Assembly: GCF_016424485.1 (NCBI RefSeq)
Contig: NZ_JAELUP010000103.1
Location: 372,001 to 436,000, forward strand
DNA length: 64,000 nt
Reading direction: 5' to 3'
Source: Paenibacillus roseus
GTDB taxonomy: Bacteria > Bacillota > Bacilli > Paenibacillales > Paenibacillaceae
Part shown: positions 42,900 through 51,788 of the stretch, one piece after another
How the letters are laid out: each line of letters begins with the position of its first letter
Numbering within the stretch: position 1 is the first letter of the stretch
Made by a program: the position numbers and the translations under genes
The notes under the pieces: model-generated
The model's database searches: none
Told to the model about the DNA's origin: nothing
The model's input: only the letters and a program-made list of their open reading frames with translations

Positions 42900-43421
42900 T
42901 TGTCAAGAACAAATGAAACTATTGTACTGGTCGGATTTATGGGGACCGGCAAATCCTCGGTCAGCCGTCTGCTTGCCAGACAACTTCAGCTGCCGTGCAT
43001 CGATCTGGATGCGGAGATTGAACGTCAGCAGGGCCGGACGATCCGCGAACTGTTCGCAGACTTCGGAGAAGAGGCTTTCCGCGAGGTGGAAGGTCAGGTT
43101 CTAAGCCAGGTGCTGGAGTCTGACGGAGGCAAGATTATTGCTACAGGAGGGGGGGCCGTGCTGCGCGAGCAGAACCGCAAAGCGATGCTGCAGCATGGCT
43201 GGGTCATTGCTCTTACTGCTGATGCGGAGAAAATTGTGGACCGGGTGAAAAACGACACCTCCAGGCCGCTTCTCCAAGGAAATGTCGAGCAGCGGGTTAC
43301 CGCCTTGCTGGAGGAGCGCAGACATGCGTATGACTTTGTCCATCATACCGTTGATACGACACGGCTTACCTCTGAGGAGGTCGCGGCGCAGATTTTGGGT
43401 ATGAAGGAACAGCGGCAATGA
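42900..43421 (+). CDS. aroK: Shikimate kinase
   Basis: About 173 residues, phosphorylates shikimate (chorismate pathway). P-loop G-F-M-G-T-G-K-S-S, D-L-D-A-E-I-E, F-A-D-F-G-E-E-A-F-R-E-V-E and G-G-G-A-V-L substrate motif, R-P-L-L lid Arg. TTG 42900 with AAGAGGTG before it is chosen. The end overlaps crcB by 4 bases. Confidence 0.92.
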   Translation: MSRTNETIVLVGFMGTGKSSVSRLLARQLQLPCIDLDAEIERQQGRTIRELFADFGEEAFREVEGQVLSQVLESDGGKIIATGGGAVLREQNRKAMLQHGWVIALTADAEKIVDRVKNDTSRPLLQGNVEQRVTALLEERRHAYDFVHHTVDTTRLTSEEVAAQILGMKEQRQ

Positions 43422-43816
43422 GAGTCATGCTTGCCGTTGCAGCCGGAGGCGCGCTTGGCGCGTCCTTGCGGTTTGGAATGAGCCTTTGGCTTGTTCCGTC
43501 AGGCCCCGGCGCTTTCCCTTGGGCTACGCTGCTGTGCAATTTGACAGGCAGTCTGGCGCTTGGTTTATGGCTGGGTTATGCCAATAGGCGACCTGGTCTT
43601 TCCAGGCTGTGGAAAGAGCTTGTAGGCACCGGCATAATCGGCTCGTATACGACTTTTTCAACCTTCAGCCTTGAACTGGTTCAGTTGATTCAGGAAGGCT
43701 ATCTGCTGACTGCTTTCAACTATTTCATCCTATCGCTTATTGCCGGATTGACATTAGCCGGATCAGGTTACAGGCTTCTGGCACAGCCGGCACGAAGGAG
43801 AAAAGCGGATGCTTGA
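43418..43816 (+). CDS. crcB: Fluoride channel CrcB/Fluc, subunit 1
   Basis: 132 residues, four membrane segments. N-terminal G-G-A-L-G-A-S-L-R, then L-L-C-N-L-T-G-S and G-I-I-G-S-Y-T-T-F-S-T-F-S, the Fluc pore motif with Phe and Ser/Thr residues. Overlaps both neighbours (aroK 4 bases, second crcB 8 bases). Exports fluoride. Confidence 0.92.
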   Translation: MRVMLAVAAGGALGASLRFGMSLWLVPSGPGAFPWATLLCNLTGSLALGLWLGYANRRPGLSRLWKELVGTGIIGSYTTFSTFSLELVQLIQEGYLLTAFNYFILSLIAGLTLAGSGYRLLAQPARRRKADA

Positions 43817-44174
43817 ACTTGCAGTTACTGCGGTCGGCGGAGCGATCGGCTCGCTGCTTAGATATGGTGTAGGTCTTTGGTACGCGAAGCGTACGCCGCG
43901 CGGCGACCGGGCGACCTTGACGATAAATTTGACGGGCTCATTTATCCTTGGCCTGCTCATAGGGCTGGGGATTCAGGAGAAAATTCCATTGCTCTATTTA
44001 TTTGCGGGGACAGGAATTCTTGGCGGCTATACGACGTATTCGACCTTTATGGTTCAATCCGTGATGATGGCCAGGGAGCGCGAGTATTCCAGGTTGGCCC
44101 GCTACCTCTTGCTAACCTGTGCCGGCGGGATTTTGCTTGGATGGGCAGGAGTAATCATCAGCTATTCTCTGTAA
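43809..44174 (+). CDS. crcB: Fluoride channel CrcB/Fluc, subunit 2
   Basis: 121 residues, four membrane segments. G-G-A-I-G-S-L-L-R-Y, I-N-L-T-G-S and G-I-L-G-G-Y-T-T-Y-S-T-F. Tandem with the first crcB; such pairs form a heterodimeric channel in some Bacillales. No fluoride riboswitch was seen nearby. Confidence 0.92.
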   Translation: MLELAVTAVGGAIGSLLRYGVGLWYAKRTPRGDRATLTINLTGSFILGLLIGLGIQEKIPLLYLFAGTGILGGYTTYSTFMVQSVMMAREREYSRLARYLLLTCAGGILLGWAGVIISYSL

Positions 44175-44208
44175 TCATCATACTTAATATCGAAGGAGAA
44201 GATTGTTC

Positions 44209-45522
44209 ATGGATGTTCTGGTTACCCCGACACCTCAATTAAAGGGAGAGCTTCAGGCTCTTTCCTCGAAGAACTATACGACAAGATATTTGCTCGTCGC
44301 TGCATTGGCGGAAGGGACAAGCACAATCTACTATCCGGCACATAGCGAAGACAGTGACGCCATGCGCCGCTGTCTTCGCGATCTGGGAGCTGTGATTGAA
44401 GAAGATGACGAGAAAATTACGATCACAGGCTTTGGCAGCAAGCCGCGTCATGTCAATGAACTTAATGTAGGCAATGCCGGAGCGGTGCTGCGTTTTCTGA
44501 TGGCGATCGCTTCCCTTTGCCCGGAAGTTACCTTCGTGAATACGTATCCGGATTCATTAGGCAAACGTCCGCATGATGACCTGATTACGGCTCTTGGGCA
44601 AATGGGAGTGAAAATTGACCATCGCGAAGGTAAACTGCCGATTACGATTCACGGCGGCGCGCCAAAGGGCGGTAAAATTCAGGTATCCGGCAATGTCAGC
44701 TCCCAGTTCCTGAGCGCTCTGCTGTTTCTGACCCCGCTGCTTCCTGAGGATAGCGAGATTGAAGTGCTGCATGATCTCAAATCCAAGGTTGTTATCGGTC
44801 AAACGCTGGAGGTGCTGGAGCAGGCAGGCATCGTTATTGAAGCGAGCGAAGACCTGATGAACTACAAGGTTGCCGGCAATCAGAAGTACAAAGCACAGCA
44901 ATATAGTGTACAGGGTGACTACCCGGGCTCTGCGGCTGTGCTTGCCGCGGCTGCTGTCACCCGGTCTGATGTCAAGCTCCATCGCCTTGCGGAGAACAGC
45001 AAGCAGGGTGAGCGTGCCATTGTCGATGTATTGCGAATGATGGAGACGCCGCTTACTCACACGAATGGTACCGTTCATGTTCAAGGCAACGGAAAGCTCA
45101 AGGCTGTCGAGTTTGATGGCGATGCGGCAACCGATGCGGTACTTGCGATGGTAGCGGCTGCTGTATTTGCTGAAGGCACATCCCGATTCTATAATGTAGA
45201 GAATTTGCGCTACAAGGAATGCGACCGAATTACCGACTACTTGAATGAGTTGCGCAAAGCAGGTGCCAATGTGGAGGAACGTCAGGCCGAGATTATTGTC
45301 CACGGCCGTCCTGAAGGTGTAGAAGGCGGAGTGGAGATCAACGCTCACTATGACCACAGAGTGATTATGGCGCTCACAATTGTCGGCCTGCGGGCTCAAA
45401 AACCAATCCGGATTCTGGATGCCCATCATGTAGCCAAATCCTATCCAATCTATTTTGATCATCTCAAGGCTCTTGGCGCGAATGTTGAATGGACCCAATC
45501 CATACAGACTTCCCAATCTTGA
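44209..45522 (+). CDS. aroA: 3-phosphoshikimate 1-carboxyvinyltransferase (EPSP synthase), divergent
   Basis: 437 residues, transfers enolpyruvate from PEP to shikimate 3-phosphate. ATG 44209 with AAGGAG 10 bases before is chosen over TTG 44203. The substrate-binding Ser-Ser-Gln (S-S-Q-F-L-S-A) and the later K-E-C-D-R and Y-D-H-R motifs are typical. The N-terminal site differs from E. coli: Lys21 and Arg26 are kept, but the Ser after Lys is Asn22. In the N-A-G loop Thr is replaced by Ala92 and Pro by Phe96. Downstream of aroK and the crcB pair. Confidence 0.88.
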   Translation: MDVLVTPTPQLKGELQALSSKNYTTRYLLVAALAEGTSTIYYPAHSEDSDAMRRCLRDLGAVIEEDDEKITITGFGSKPRHVNELNVGNAGAVLRFLMAIASLCPEVTFVNTYPDSLGKRPHDDLITALGQMGVKIDHREGKLPITIHGGAPKGGKIQVSGNVSSQFLSALLFLTPLLPEDSEIEVLHDLKSKVVIGQTLEVLEQAGIVIEASEDLMNYKVAGNQKYKAQQYSVQGDYPGSAAVLAAAAVTRSDVKLHRLAENSKQGERAIVDVLRMMETPLTHTNGTVHVQGNGKLKAVEFDGDAATDAVLAMVAAAVFAEGTSRFYNVENLRYKECDRITDYLNELRKAGANVEERQAEIIVHGRPEGVEGGVEINAHYDHRVIMALTIVGLRAQKPIRILDAHHVAKSYPIYFDHLKALGANVEWTQSIQTSQS

Positions 45523-45541
45523 TCTTAAAGGAGGAATCATA

Positions 45542-45961
45542 ATGGCTTACGAACATCCTTCACGCGAGAAAATCAAGGAACTGCTGCAAAACACTTCTGT
45601 TATTGCTGTGGTTGGCTTGTCCGACAAACCGGACCGGACATCTTACATGGTATCCGAAGCCATGCAGCAGAAAGGCTATCGCATCATTCCGGTCAATCCA
45701 AACGCACAGGAAATACTGGGTGAAACGTGTTATTCGAGCTTGGCGGATATTCCTTTTAAGGTGGACATTGTGAATGTATTCCGACGCAGCGAGCATTGTC
45801 CGCCTGTAGCGGAAGAAGCGGTACAAATCGGTGCGAAGATACTGTGGCTGCAACTGGGCATCCATAGTGAGGAAGCGGCAGAAATTGCGTCCAAGGGCGG
45901 ACTTGAAGTCATTATGGATCGCTGCATCAAGGTAGAAGATTCTATTTTACTGCCGAAATAA
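45542..45961 (+). CDS. CoA-binding (YccU-like) protein
   Basis: 139 residues. Small Rossmann-fold CoA_binding domain: V-V-G-L-S-D-K-P near residue 24, I-P-V-N-P-N near residue 50 and V-D-I-V-N-V-F-R-R-S near residue 75, then M-D-R-C-I-K. AAAGGAGG precedes the ATG; the upstream frame overlapping aroA is not used. Function unknown beyond CoA binding. Confidence 0.87.
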   Translation: MAYEHPSREKIKELLQNTSVIAVVGLSDKPDRTSYMVSEAMQQKGYRIIPVNPNAQEILGETCYSSLADIPFKVDIVNVFRRSEHCPPVAEEAVQIGAKILWLQLGIHSEEAAEIASKGGLEVIMDRCIKVEDSILLPK

Positions 45962-46119
45962 GCAGATGGTTATACGCGCCGAAAAGGCAATTCCACGATT
46001 TTGAAAAGTCATAAAAAGTAAGAATAAAAACAATCTTGTTCTCAGACAATAAGAGAGGCTCTATGGTATCCAAGCTCGGCTGCCGTGGAGACTATCCGCT
46101 ATTTTGAGGAGGACAAGAC

Positions 46120-46788
46120 ATGAACGGTTCGTCTTATCAGCCAGGGTTTCAGGCAGGAAATCAATCCTACAATCAGCAAAATCAATATCAGCCTGCTGGT
46201 TATGTACAGTCCCAATACCACGGACAAATCAGTTCGCAATCCAATGCCGGTCCTGTAATTTCCCACCTGGGCGGTTACCAGGCTAACCAGCAGCAAAATT
46301 ATGCTGGCCAATCCTATGGCGCACAGAACCAAAGCGGGTACCGCAGCTATGCTGGCGCACAGTCGCAATACCAGCCGGTTCTCTCGCACTTGGGTGACCA
46401 AGTTGGTCACGATGCTTTGCACCGTTCCAACTTTATTGCCCAACAGCCGTATGCGCAGCAATCGCAACAATTGCAGCAAAATTACAACAATCAATACCAA
46501 TCCCAGCCAGTAATTGCCCATTTTGGCGGTTATTCCGCAAACAACAACAACATCGGGTCTTCCTATAGCGGCGGGTACCAAGCACAAGCAGGTTACCAAG
46601 GCGGCTACCAAGCAAACAACTACCAGGGCGGCTACCAGCAAGCGCATGCTCAAACGCAGCAAAACCCTGTTTTGAATGCATCTGGCGCTAATGCACAAGA
46701 TGGGCCGGTACTGGCACACTTAGGCTACCAAAGCGGTAACCAAAACATTAACGCGCAATACGGACAAGGCGGTTTTAACCGTTTCTAA
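46120..46788 (+). CDS. Gln/Asn/Gly/Tyr-rich repeat protein
   Basis: 222 residues with very low complexity (Gln, Asn, Gly, Tyr, Ser, Ala). A short motif recurs four times: P-V-I-S-H-L-G, P-V-L-S-H-L-G, P-V-I-A-H-F-G and P-V-L-A-H-L-G, near residues 46, 87, 129 and 201. Between them are stretches such as Y-Q-A-N-Q-Q-Q-N-Y and G-Y-Q-G-G-Y-Q-A-N-N. No signal peptide or membrane segment. GAGGAGG precedes the ATG. It could be a spore-coat or aggregation-prone protein; no family recognised. Confidence 0.75.
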   Translation: MNGSSYQPGFQAGNQSYNQQNQYQPAGYVQSQYHGQISSQSNAGPVISHLGGYQANQQQNYAGQSYGAQNQSGYRSYAGAQSQYQPVLSHLGDQVGHDALHRSNFIAQQPYAQQSQQLQQNYNNQYQSQPVIAHFGGYSANNNNIGSSYSGGYQAQAGYQGGYQANNYQGGYQQAHAQTQQNPVLNASGANAQDGPVLAHLGYQSGNQNINAQYGQGGFNRF

Positions 46789-46803
46789 TCCGATAATAGC
46801 GAG

Positions 46804-46835
46804 ACAGCGGACCTTGAACGGTCCGCTGTTTTTCT
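46804..46835 (+). terminator. Terminator after the Q/N-rich gene
   Basis: Perfect 10-bp stem ACAGCGGACC (46804-46813) with its complement (46820-46829), 6-nt loop, then a T tract. Confidence 0.88.
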
Positions 46836-46864
46836 TTGACAAAATGCTTACAAACGCTTACCAT
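46836..46864 (+). promoter_or_regulatory. Promoter of PTS operon with cre-like sequence
   Basis: TTGACA (46836-46841), 17-base spacer, TACCAT (46859-46864). The spacer and -10 contain a partial cre match (ACAAACGCTTACC). CcpA control is plausible but the cre has mismatches. No RAT/antiterminator site of GlcT type was seen. Confidence 0.5.
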
Positions 46865-46912
46865 CGATAATAGTGATTTATTACGCAGATGTGGATTGGA
46901 GGGGGATTTGAA

Positions 46913-48799
46913 TTGAATATTATGGGCAATTTACAGCAGGTCGGTCGGGCGTTAATGCTGCCGATGACAGTGCTTCCTGCTGCAGCTCTGTTTTTAAGTC
47001 TCAGTCAGCTCCCTTGGTCTGCAATCGGACTTCCTTTTTTCAATGGTTACTTGGCGACCGCCAGCGATGCGCTGTTTTCTTTCCTCCCATACCTATTTGC
47101 TCTCGGAGTAGCCTCTGGCATGTCCAACAATGCCGGTGCGGCTGTAATGGCAGCGTTGGCTGGAATGTTTATATATACGGGCATAACGGGAAGCTACAGC
47201 GATATTCCGATTCGCCCAACTGTTCTGATCGGCGTCTTAATCGGCTTGTTCGCAGGTTTTTGCTATGGGAAGCTGAAGGAGCTCAGGTTGCCGGAATGGC
47301 TCCACTTTTTCGGCGGACCGCGCAGCGTGCCGATTGTAGTGAGCGGCGTATCCGTGCTGTTTTCAATTTTAATGATCGGAATTGCGCCTCTGATTCAAAA
47401 CGGTCTGGAGCATCTCGGAGAAATTGTTGCATCAGCGGGCGGCTTCGGGGTGTTCTTATTCGGATTCGTTCTTCGTATTCTTGTTGTATTCGGACTTCAT
47501 CATTTAGTCAGCCATGTATTCTGGTTTCAAGTGGGCGGCTATGAGACGGCCTCTGGCGTTACCGTCTACGGTGATTTGCCGCGTTTTTTTGCTGGCGACC
47601 CGACAGCGGGCGCATTTATGGCCGGTTTGTATCCGACGATGATGTTTGCGTTGCCCGCAATTGCATTTGCTATTATTCATGAGGCTCGCGAGGATTTGAA
47701 GCCCAAGATCAAGAAGACGTTTTTTTCCGCAGCGTTGGCCTCCTTCCTGACAGGAGTAACCGAGCCGGTGGAATTTGCTTTTTTATTTGTCGCGCCTTAT
47801 TTATTTATCGTCCATGCTGTTCTCTCAGGCCTCGTCATGTGGATTACGTATGAACTCGGGATTTTGCATGGCTTTTCATTTTCCGCCGGGGCAATCGATT
47901 ATGTTATTAATGCGCATCTGTCGACCCGCGGCTGGCTGCTGATCCCTATCGGTATTGTGCTGGGCGTACTCTATTACGTCATGTTTCGCTGGGCAATTCG
48001 ACGATTCCGTATTCCTACTCCGGGACGCGAGGAAGGCTCTCAGCTTGATGAATGGGCGGGAGATATTCCGTACCGCGCTCCTCTTATTATGCAAGCGATC
48101 GGTGGCAAGGAAAATATCGTTCAGATGGAAGCCTGTATCACACGACTTCGCCTGCGTCTGAATAACGACAAGCTCCTGGATATCAATGCGCTTCGCAATC
48201 TGGGCGCCGCCGGGGTAATCAAGCTTGGCAGCGGCAACGTGCAAGTCGTCTTCGGTACCTATTCCGAGCTGATTCGTGAGGAAATGGTCAAAGTAATGAA
48301 GCGCGACCTAACCCAGGTGTCGTTCTGCTCGCCAATGCAAGGCCGGATGATTCCGCTGGAGGAAGTTCCGGACCCGATTTTCGCCGGCAAGCTTGTTGGG
48401 CAGGGGGTTGCCTTCATGCCGGAGCGCGGGGAGTTGGTTTCTCCTGTTAAGGGAGTAGTAGTCCACGTTTATCCGACCATGCACGCTCTTGGCATTCGGA
48501 CACAGGAGGGGCTTGATGTGCTGCTGCATATCGGGATTGATACATCCCAGCTCAAGGGCAAAGGATTTCATGCCTTTGTAAAAGAAGGGGACGAGGTGAA
48601 GCCTGGACAGCTGCTTGTCAAATTTGATTTGAACAAGGTCAGACAAGATTGCAAGTCGCTTGCGACGCCAATGGTGATATCCAATCCTGATGCTGTGCGT
48701 TCTTGGAGCTACGGGCCGTTTAAGGCGGTCAAAAAAGGTCAGGCATCGGTTATGTCAGTTGTTCTGAACAAGAGAGAAAATGGGGAGGATTCACGATGA
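46913..48799 (+). CDS. PTS glucose/N-acetylglucosamine-type EIICBA
   Basis: About 628 residues in one chain. EIIC membrane domain (residues 1-365; V-A-S-G-M-S-N-N-A-G-A-A and T-G-V-T-E-P-V-E-F motif), EIIB (about 385-460, phospho-Cys408 in E-A-C-I-T-R-L-R) and EIIA (about 480-620, phospho-His539 in L-L-H-I-G-I-D). Takes up and phosphorylates glucose or GlcNAc. TTG 46913 with GGAGGGGG 7 bases before is preferred to an upstream ATG. Overlaps ptsI by 4 bases. Confidence 0.9.
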   Translation: MNIMGNLQQVGRALMLPMTVLPAAALFLSLSQLPWSAIGLPFFNGYLATASDALFSFLPYLFALGVASGMSNNAGAAVMAALAGMFIYTGITGSYSDIPIRPTVLIGVLIGLFAGFCYGKLKELRLPEWLHFFGGPRSVPIVVSGVSVLFSILMIGIAPLIQNGLEHLGEIVASAGGFGVFLFGFVLRILVVFGLHHLVSHVFWFQVGGYETASGVTVYGDLPRFFAGDPTAGAFMAGLYPTMMFALPAIAFAIIHEAREDLKPKIKKTFFSAALASFLTGVTEPVEFAFLFVAPYLFIVHAVLSGLVMWITYELGILHGFSFSAGAIDYVINAHLSTRGWLLIPIGIVLGVLYYVMFRWAIRRFRIPTPGREEGSQLDEWAGDIPYRAPLIMQAIGGKENIVQMEACITRLRLRLNNDKLLDINALRNLGAAGVIKLGSGNVQVVFGTYSELIREEMVKVMKRDLTQVSFCSPMQGRMIPLEEVPDPIFAGKLVGQGVAFMPERGELVSPVKGVVVHVYPTMHALGIRTQEGLDVLLHIGIDTSQLKGKGFHAFVKEGDEVKPGQLLVKFDLNKVRQDCKSLATPMVISNPDAVRSWSYGPFKAVKKGQASVMSVVLNKRENGEDSR

Positions 48800-50565
48800 T
48801 TCAAGGTATAGGGGCTTCAGCAGGAATCGCAATAGGTAAAGCCTTTGTGCTTCCGAACTGGGAGTGGGACGTGCCTGAACAAAAAATAGACGTAACCGAT
48901 TTGGCGAAGGAATTTGACCGTCTCTACGAAGGAATTAAAACCTCTAAGGATGAAATCGAGCAAATGAAGGGCGAGCTCCGCGAGGTAGTCGGCACTGCCG
49001 AATCTCATATTTTCGATGCGCATCTGGCTATTCTGGATGACCCGATCTTCATGAATGAAGTGCAGGGCATCATTCAGCGGCAATACAAAGCTGCAGAGGT
49101 AGCGGTTAAGGAAGCGATCGATCATTTTGTGACGATGTTTGATCTGCTCGACGATGAATATATGAAGGAGCGAGCCCTTGATATCAAGGATGTCGGCAAT
49201 CGTCTGCTTAAGCATCTGCTTGGCGCGCCGGAAATTACACTGCCTACGGACACTCAGCCCTTCATTCTGGTTGCTAAGGAGCTGTCCCCCTCACAGCTTG
49301 CACATCTGAACCCAAGCCATGTGCTGGGCATCGTGACGCTGGCAGGCAGCACCACCTCGCATTCGGCAATTATGGCCAGGGCGCTTGGGATTCCGCTTGT
49401 TGTCGGAGTAGAGGGCAAGCTGATAGAGCCCATTCAGACTGGCGATTCTTTGATCATTGACGGCGCCAAAGGCGAAATGCTCGTGCGGCCTTCCAAGCTT
49501 GTAACGGACAGATACAAAATGCGCCGCAGCAGTCAGTTGGAGGAGAAGAAAAAGCTTCATCGTTTTGTCGGGGTAAAGCCGGTAACGCCGGACGGCAAGA
49601 CGATTGAGCTTGCGGCCAATATCAGTTCGCTCAAAGAGCTTGAGGTGGCGCTGCGGGCCGGAGCGGTTGAGGTCGGTCTGTTCCGTACAGAATTTCTATA
49701 TATGGACCGGCACAGCTTTCCGAGTGAGCAGGAGCAGTTTGAAGTGTACAAGGCAGTCGCGCAGAAGCTCGATTCCCACCCTGTTATCATCAGAACTTTG
49801 GATATCGGGGGCGACAAGCAACTGGACTATTTTGAGATTCCGGAGGAGGATAACCCTTTTCTTGGATACAGGGCCATTCGAATCTCATTGGACAGACAGG
49901 ATTTGTTCAAGACGCAGTTAAGAGCTGTTTTACGAGCGTCCCATTACGGGCATGTCAAGCTTATGTTCCCGCTTATTTCATCGGTTGAAGAGGTGCAAAA
50001 GGCGAAAAAGGTGCTTGAGGAAGCCAAGCAGGAGCTGCGTCAGGAGAACTTGCCCTTCAATGAAAATATCGAAGTTGGCGTTATGATAGAGGTTCCGGCT
50101 GCAGTCCTGATTGCGGATTTGCTGGCCGACGAAGTGGATTTTTTCAGCATCGGGACGAATGATCTTGTGCAATTTGCACTTGCTGTGGACCGGATGAATG
50201 AGCAGATTGCACATCTGTATGAGCCATGTCATCCGGCTGTGCTGCGCTTGCTGAAGATAACCGTAGACGCAGCCAAGCGAAAAGGAATACCAGTAGGAGT
50301 ATGCGGGGAGCTGGCAGGCGATGCCAGAGCGCTTCCGATCTGGCTTGGTTTGGATGTAGATGAGCTCAGCATGTCCTCGTATACCATTTTGCAAGTGAAA
50401 GAGCGGCTGCTCCGCACGAATCAGGAAGACAGCCGCCGTTTGCTGGACGATATTATGAAATGCCGTACGAGTCAGGAAATTTATGATCAGTTAGAGACAT
50501 TCAATGCAAATGTGGATCAACTACAGCAAATCCCGCAAGCGGCCAGCCCGGCGCAAATGGATTAG
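48796..50565 (+). CDS. ptsI: PTS enzyme I (phosphoenolpyruvate-protein phosphotransferase)
   Basis: 589 residues, phosphorylates HPr from PEP. Phospho-His189 in T-S-H-S-A-I-M-A-R, the same position as in E. coli. PEP-binding domain with G-L-F-R-T-E-F-L-Y and C-terminal G-V-C-G-E-L-A-G-D with the catalytic Cys. ATG overlaps the EIICBA stop. No ptsH between or after in the window. Confidence 0.95.
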   Translation: MIQGIGASAGIAIGKAFVLPNWEWDVPEQKIDVTDLAKEFDRLYEGIKTSKDEIEQMKGELREVVGTAESHIFDAHLAILDDPIFMNEVQGIIQRQYKAAEVAVKEAIDHFVTMFDLLDDEYMKERALDIKDVGNRLLKHLLGAPEITLPTDTQPFILVAKELSPSQLAHLNPSHVLGIVTLAGSTTSHSAIMARALGIPLVVGVEGKLIEPIQTGDSLIIDGAKGEMLVRPSKLVTDRYKMRRSSQLEEKKKLHRFVGVKPVTPDGKTIELAANISSLKELEVALRAGAVEVGLFRTEFLYMDRHSFPSEQEQFEVYKAVAQKLDSHPVIIRTLDIGGDKQLDYFEIPEEDNPFLGYRAIRISLDRQDLFKTQLRAVLRASHYGHVKLMFPLISSVEEVQKAKKVLEEAKQELRQENLPFNENIEVGVMIEVPAAVLIADLLADEVDFFSIGTNDLVQFALAVDRMNEQIAHLYEPCHPAVLRLLKITVDAAKRKGIPVGVCGELAGDARALPIWLGLDVDELSMSSYTILQVKERLLRTNQEDSRRLLDDIMKCRTSQEIYDQLETFNANVDQLQQIPQAASPAQMD

Positions 50566-51086
50566 CGGGCACGGAGCGCATCCACAAACGCTTTGCCATA
50601 AGGAGGCAGGTCCGGCGGTCTGCGGGCGGAAATCAGATTTCCATCGACAACGACCGCTTCGTCCAGCCATGTAGCGCCGGCGTTTTCCATATCATCGCGG
50701 ATGCCTGGTGTAGAGGTGACTTTGCGTCCGTTCAATATTTTTGCCGAAATCAGTACCCATCCGGCATGGCAAATCTGGCCGATCGGTTTATGATCCGCAT
50801 CCAGCTCCCGGACAATCTGCAGAACTTTCGGGTAGCGGCGGAGCATATCCGGCGCCCAGCCGCCGGGAACGAGCAGACCGTCGATCGATTTGCTGTCCAA
50901 CTCGTCAAAAGACAAATCTGCTACCGCAGGCACGCCATATTTACCGATATGCTTCTTTCCTTTTTCAGGACCGGCAAACAGCACCGTTGCTCCTTCTTCG
51001 CGAACCCGATAAACAGGATACCATAATTCCAAATCTTCGAAGTCATTATCCAAAAGGCAAATGACGTTTTTACCTTGCAAACTCAC
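50562..51086 (-). CDS. DJ-1/PfpI family protein
   Basis: About 174 residues. Nucleophile elbow I-C-H-A-G near residue 105, V-P-G-G-W before it, D-D in N-terminal D-N-D-F-E-D-L-E acid position. Similar to YraA/YfkM-type general-stress proteins (deglycase/chaperone claims for the family are debated). GTG 51086 with GGGAGGGA before is preferred to ATG 51107. The end overlaps ptsI by 4 bases on the other strand. Confidence 0.87.
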   Translation of the reverse strand: MSLQGKNVICLLDNDFEDLELWYPVYRVREEGATVLFAGPEKGKKHIGKYGVPAVADLSFDELDSKSIDGLLVPGGWAPDMLRRYPKVLQIVRELDADHKPIGQICHAGWVLISAKILNGRKVTSTPGIRDDMENAGATWLDEAVVVDGNLISARRPPDLPPYGKAFVDALRAR

Positions 51087-51157
51087 TTGAAATCCCTCCC
51101 ACATCATACATACTGTTTTCTTTATTCATTGTAGCGTAAGGAGAATTCATAAATCAA

Positions 51158-51589
51158 ATGATCAAAACAGATTATCGCCCGATCGGGCTGCGGCGGATGC
51201 TGCGCTGGCTCCCTGCTCTTATCTGGATGGGCGTCATTTTTTGGCTATCTTCTCGTACTGGTGAGCAACTAGGCTCCGTGCTTCCGATCTTTAAGTACAT
51301 TTTGCCGTGGATGGAGAGCTTTGACTGGGGACATTTTGTTGCTTACTTCGTATTGGCGCTGGCTATGGACTATGGTTTTGGCAGCAAGGCGGATGCATGG
51401 CGAATGAAGCTGCTGATTGTCTTTCTCTGTTTTTTGTACGGTGTAACGGATGAATTTCACCAATTCTTTGTTGATGACCGGACTCCTGATATGATGGATC
51501 TGCGCAATGACGCCATCGGAGCAGCGCTTGCGATGCTGGCAATCAAGATTCCTTTCATCCGACGGATGTGGAGAAAAGTCGCTCCCTAG
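51158..51589 (+). CDS. VanZ-like membrane protein
   Basis: 143 residues, four membrane segments. W-L-S-S-R-T-G-E, H-F-V-A-Y-F-V-L-A, D-E-F-H-Q-F-F-V and R-T-P-D-M-M-D-L-R-N-D-A-I-G are the VanZ-family motifs. Function unknown in non-glycopeptide hosts. 51590-51788 contains no gene. Confidence 0.87.
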   Translation: MIKTDYRPIGLRRMLRWLPALIWMGVIFWLSSRTGEQLGSVLPIFKYILPWMESFDWGHFVAYFVLALAMDYGFGSKADAWRMKLLIVFLCFLYGVTDEFHQFFVDDRTPDMMDLRNDAIGAALAMLAIKIPFIRRMWRKVAP

Positions 51590-51788
51590 TTAAAAATTGC
51601 TATGCTGCCGGAGGAAGGAGTTTATGCAAAAGAAGTCGAATACACATATTTAAGCGCAAAAAATACGGGATGATTTGCCTAACGGGCTGCGCAAGCAAAG
51701 CGCTCCCTAAGCAGGTCCAATCCGTCGTTAAGACGGCCGTACCTCGCAGCTTTATTTATGTTGCTATTAAGAGAAAGGGTGGACCATT

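Noticed and set aside
43418..44174. Fluoride riboswitch for the crcB pair
   Set aside because: The genes overlap aroK and each other, leaving no room for a leader.
44557..45540. 327-codon frame opposite aroA
   Set aside because: Shadow of aroA; no start signal or motif.
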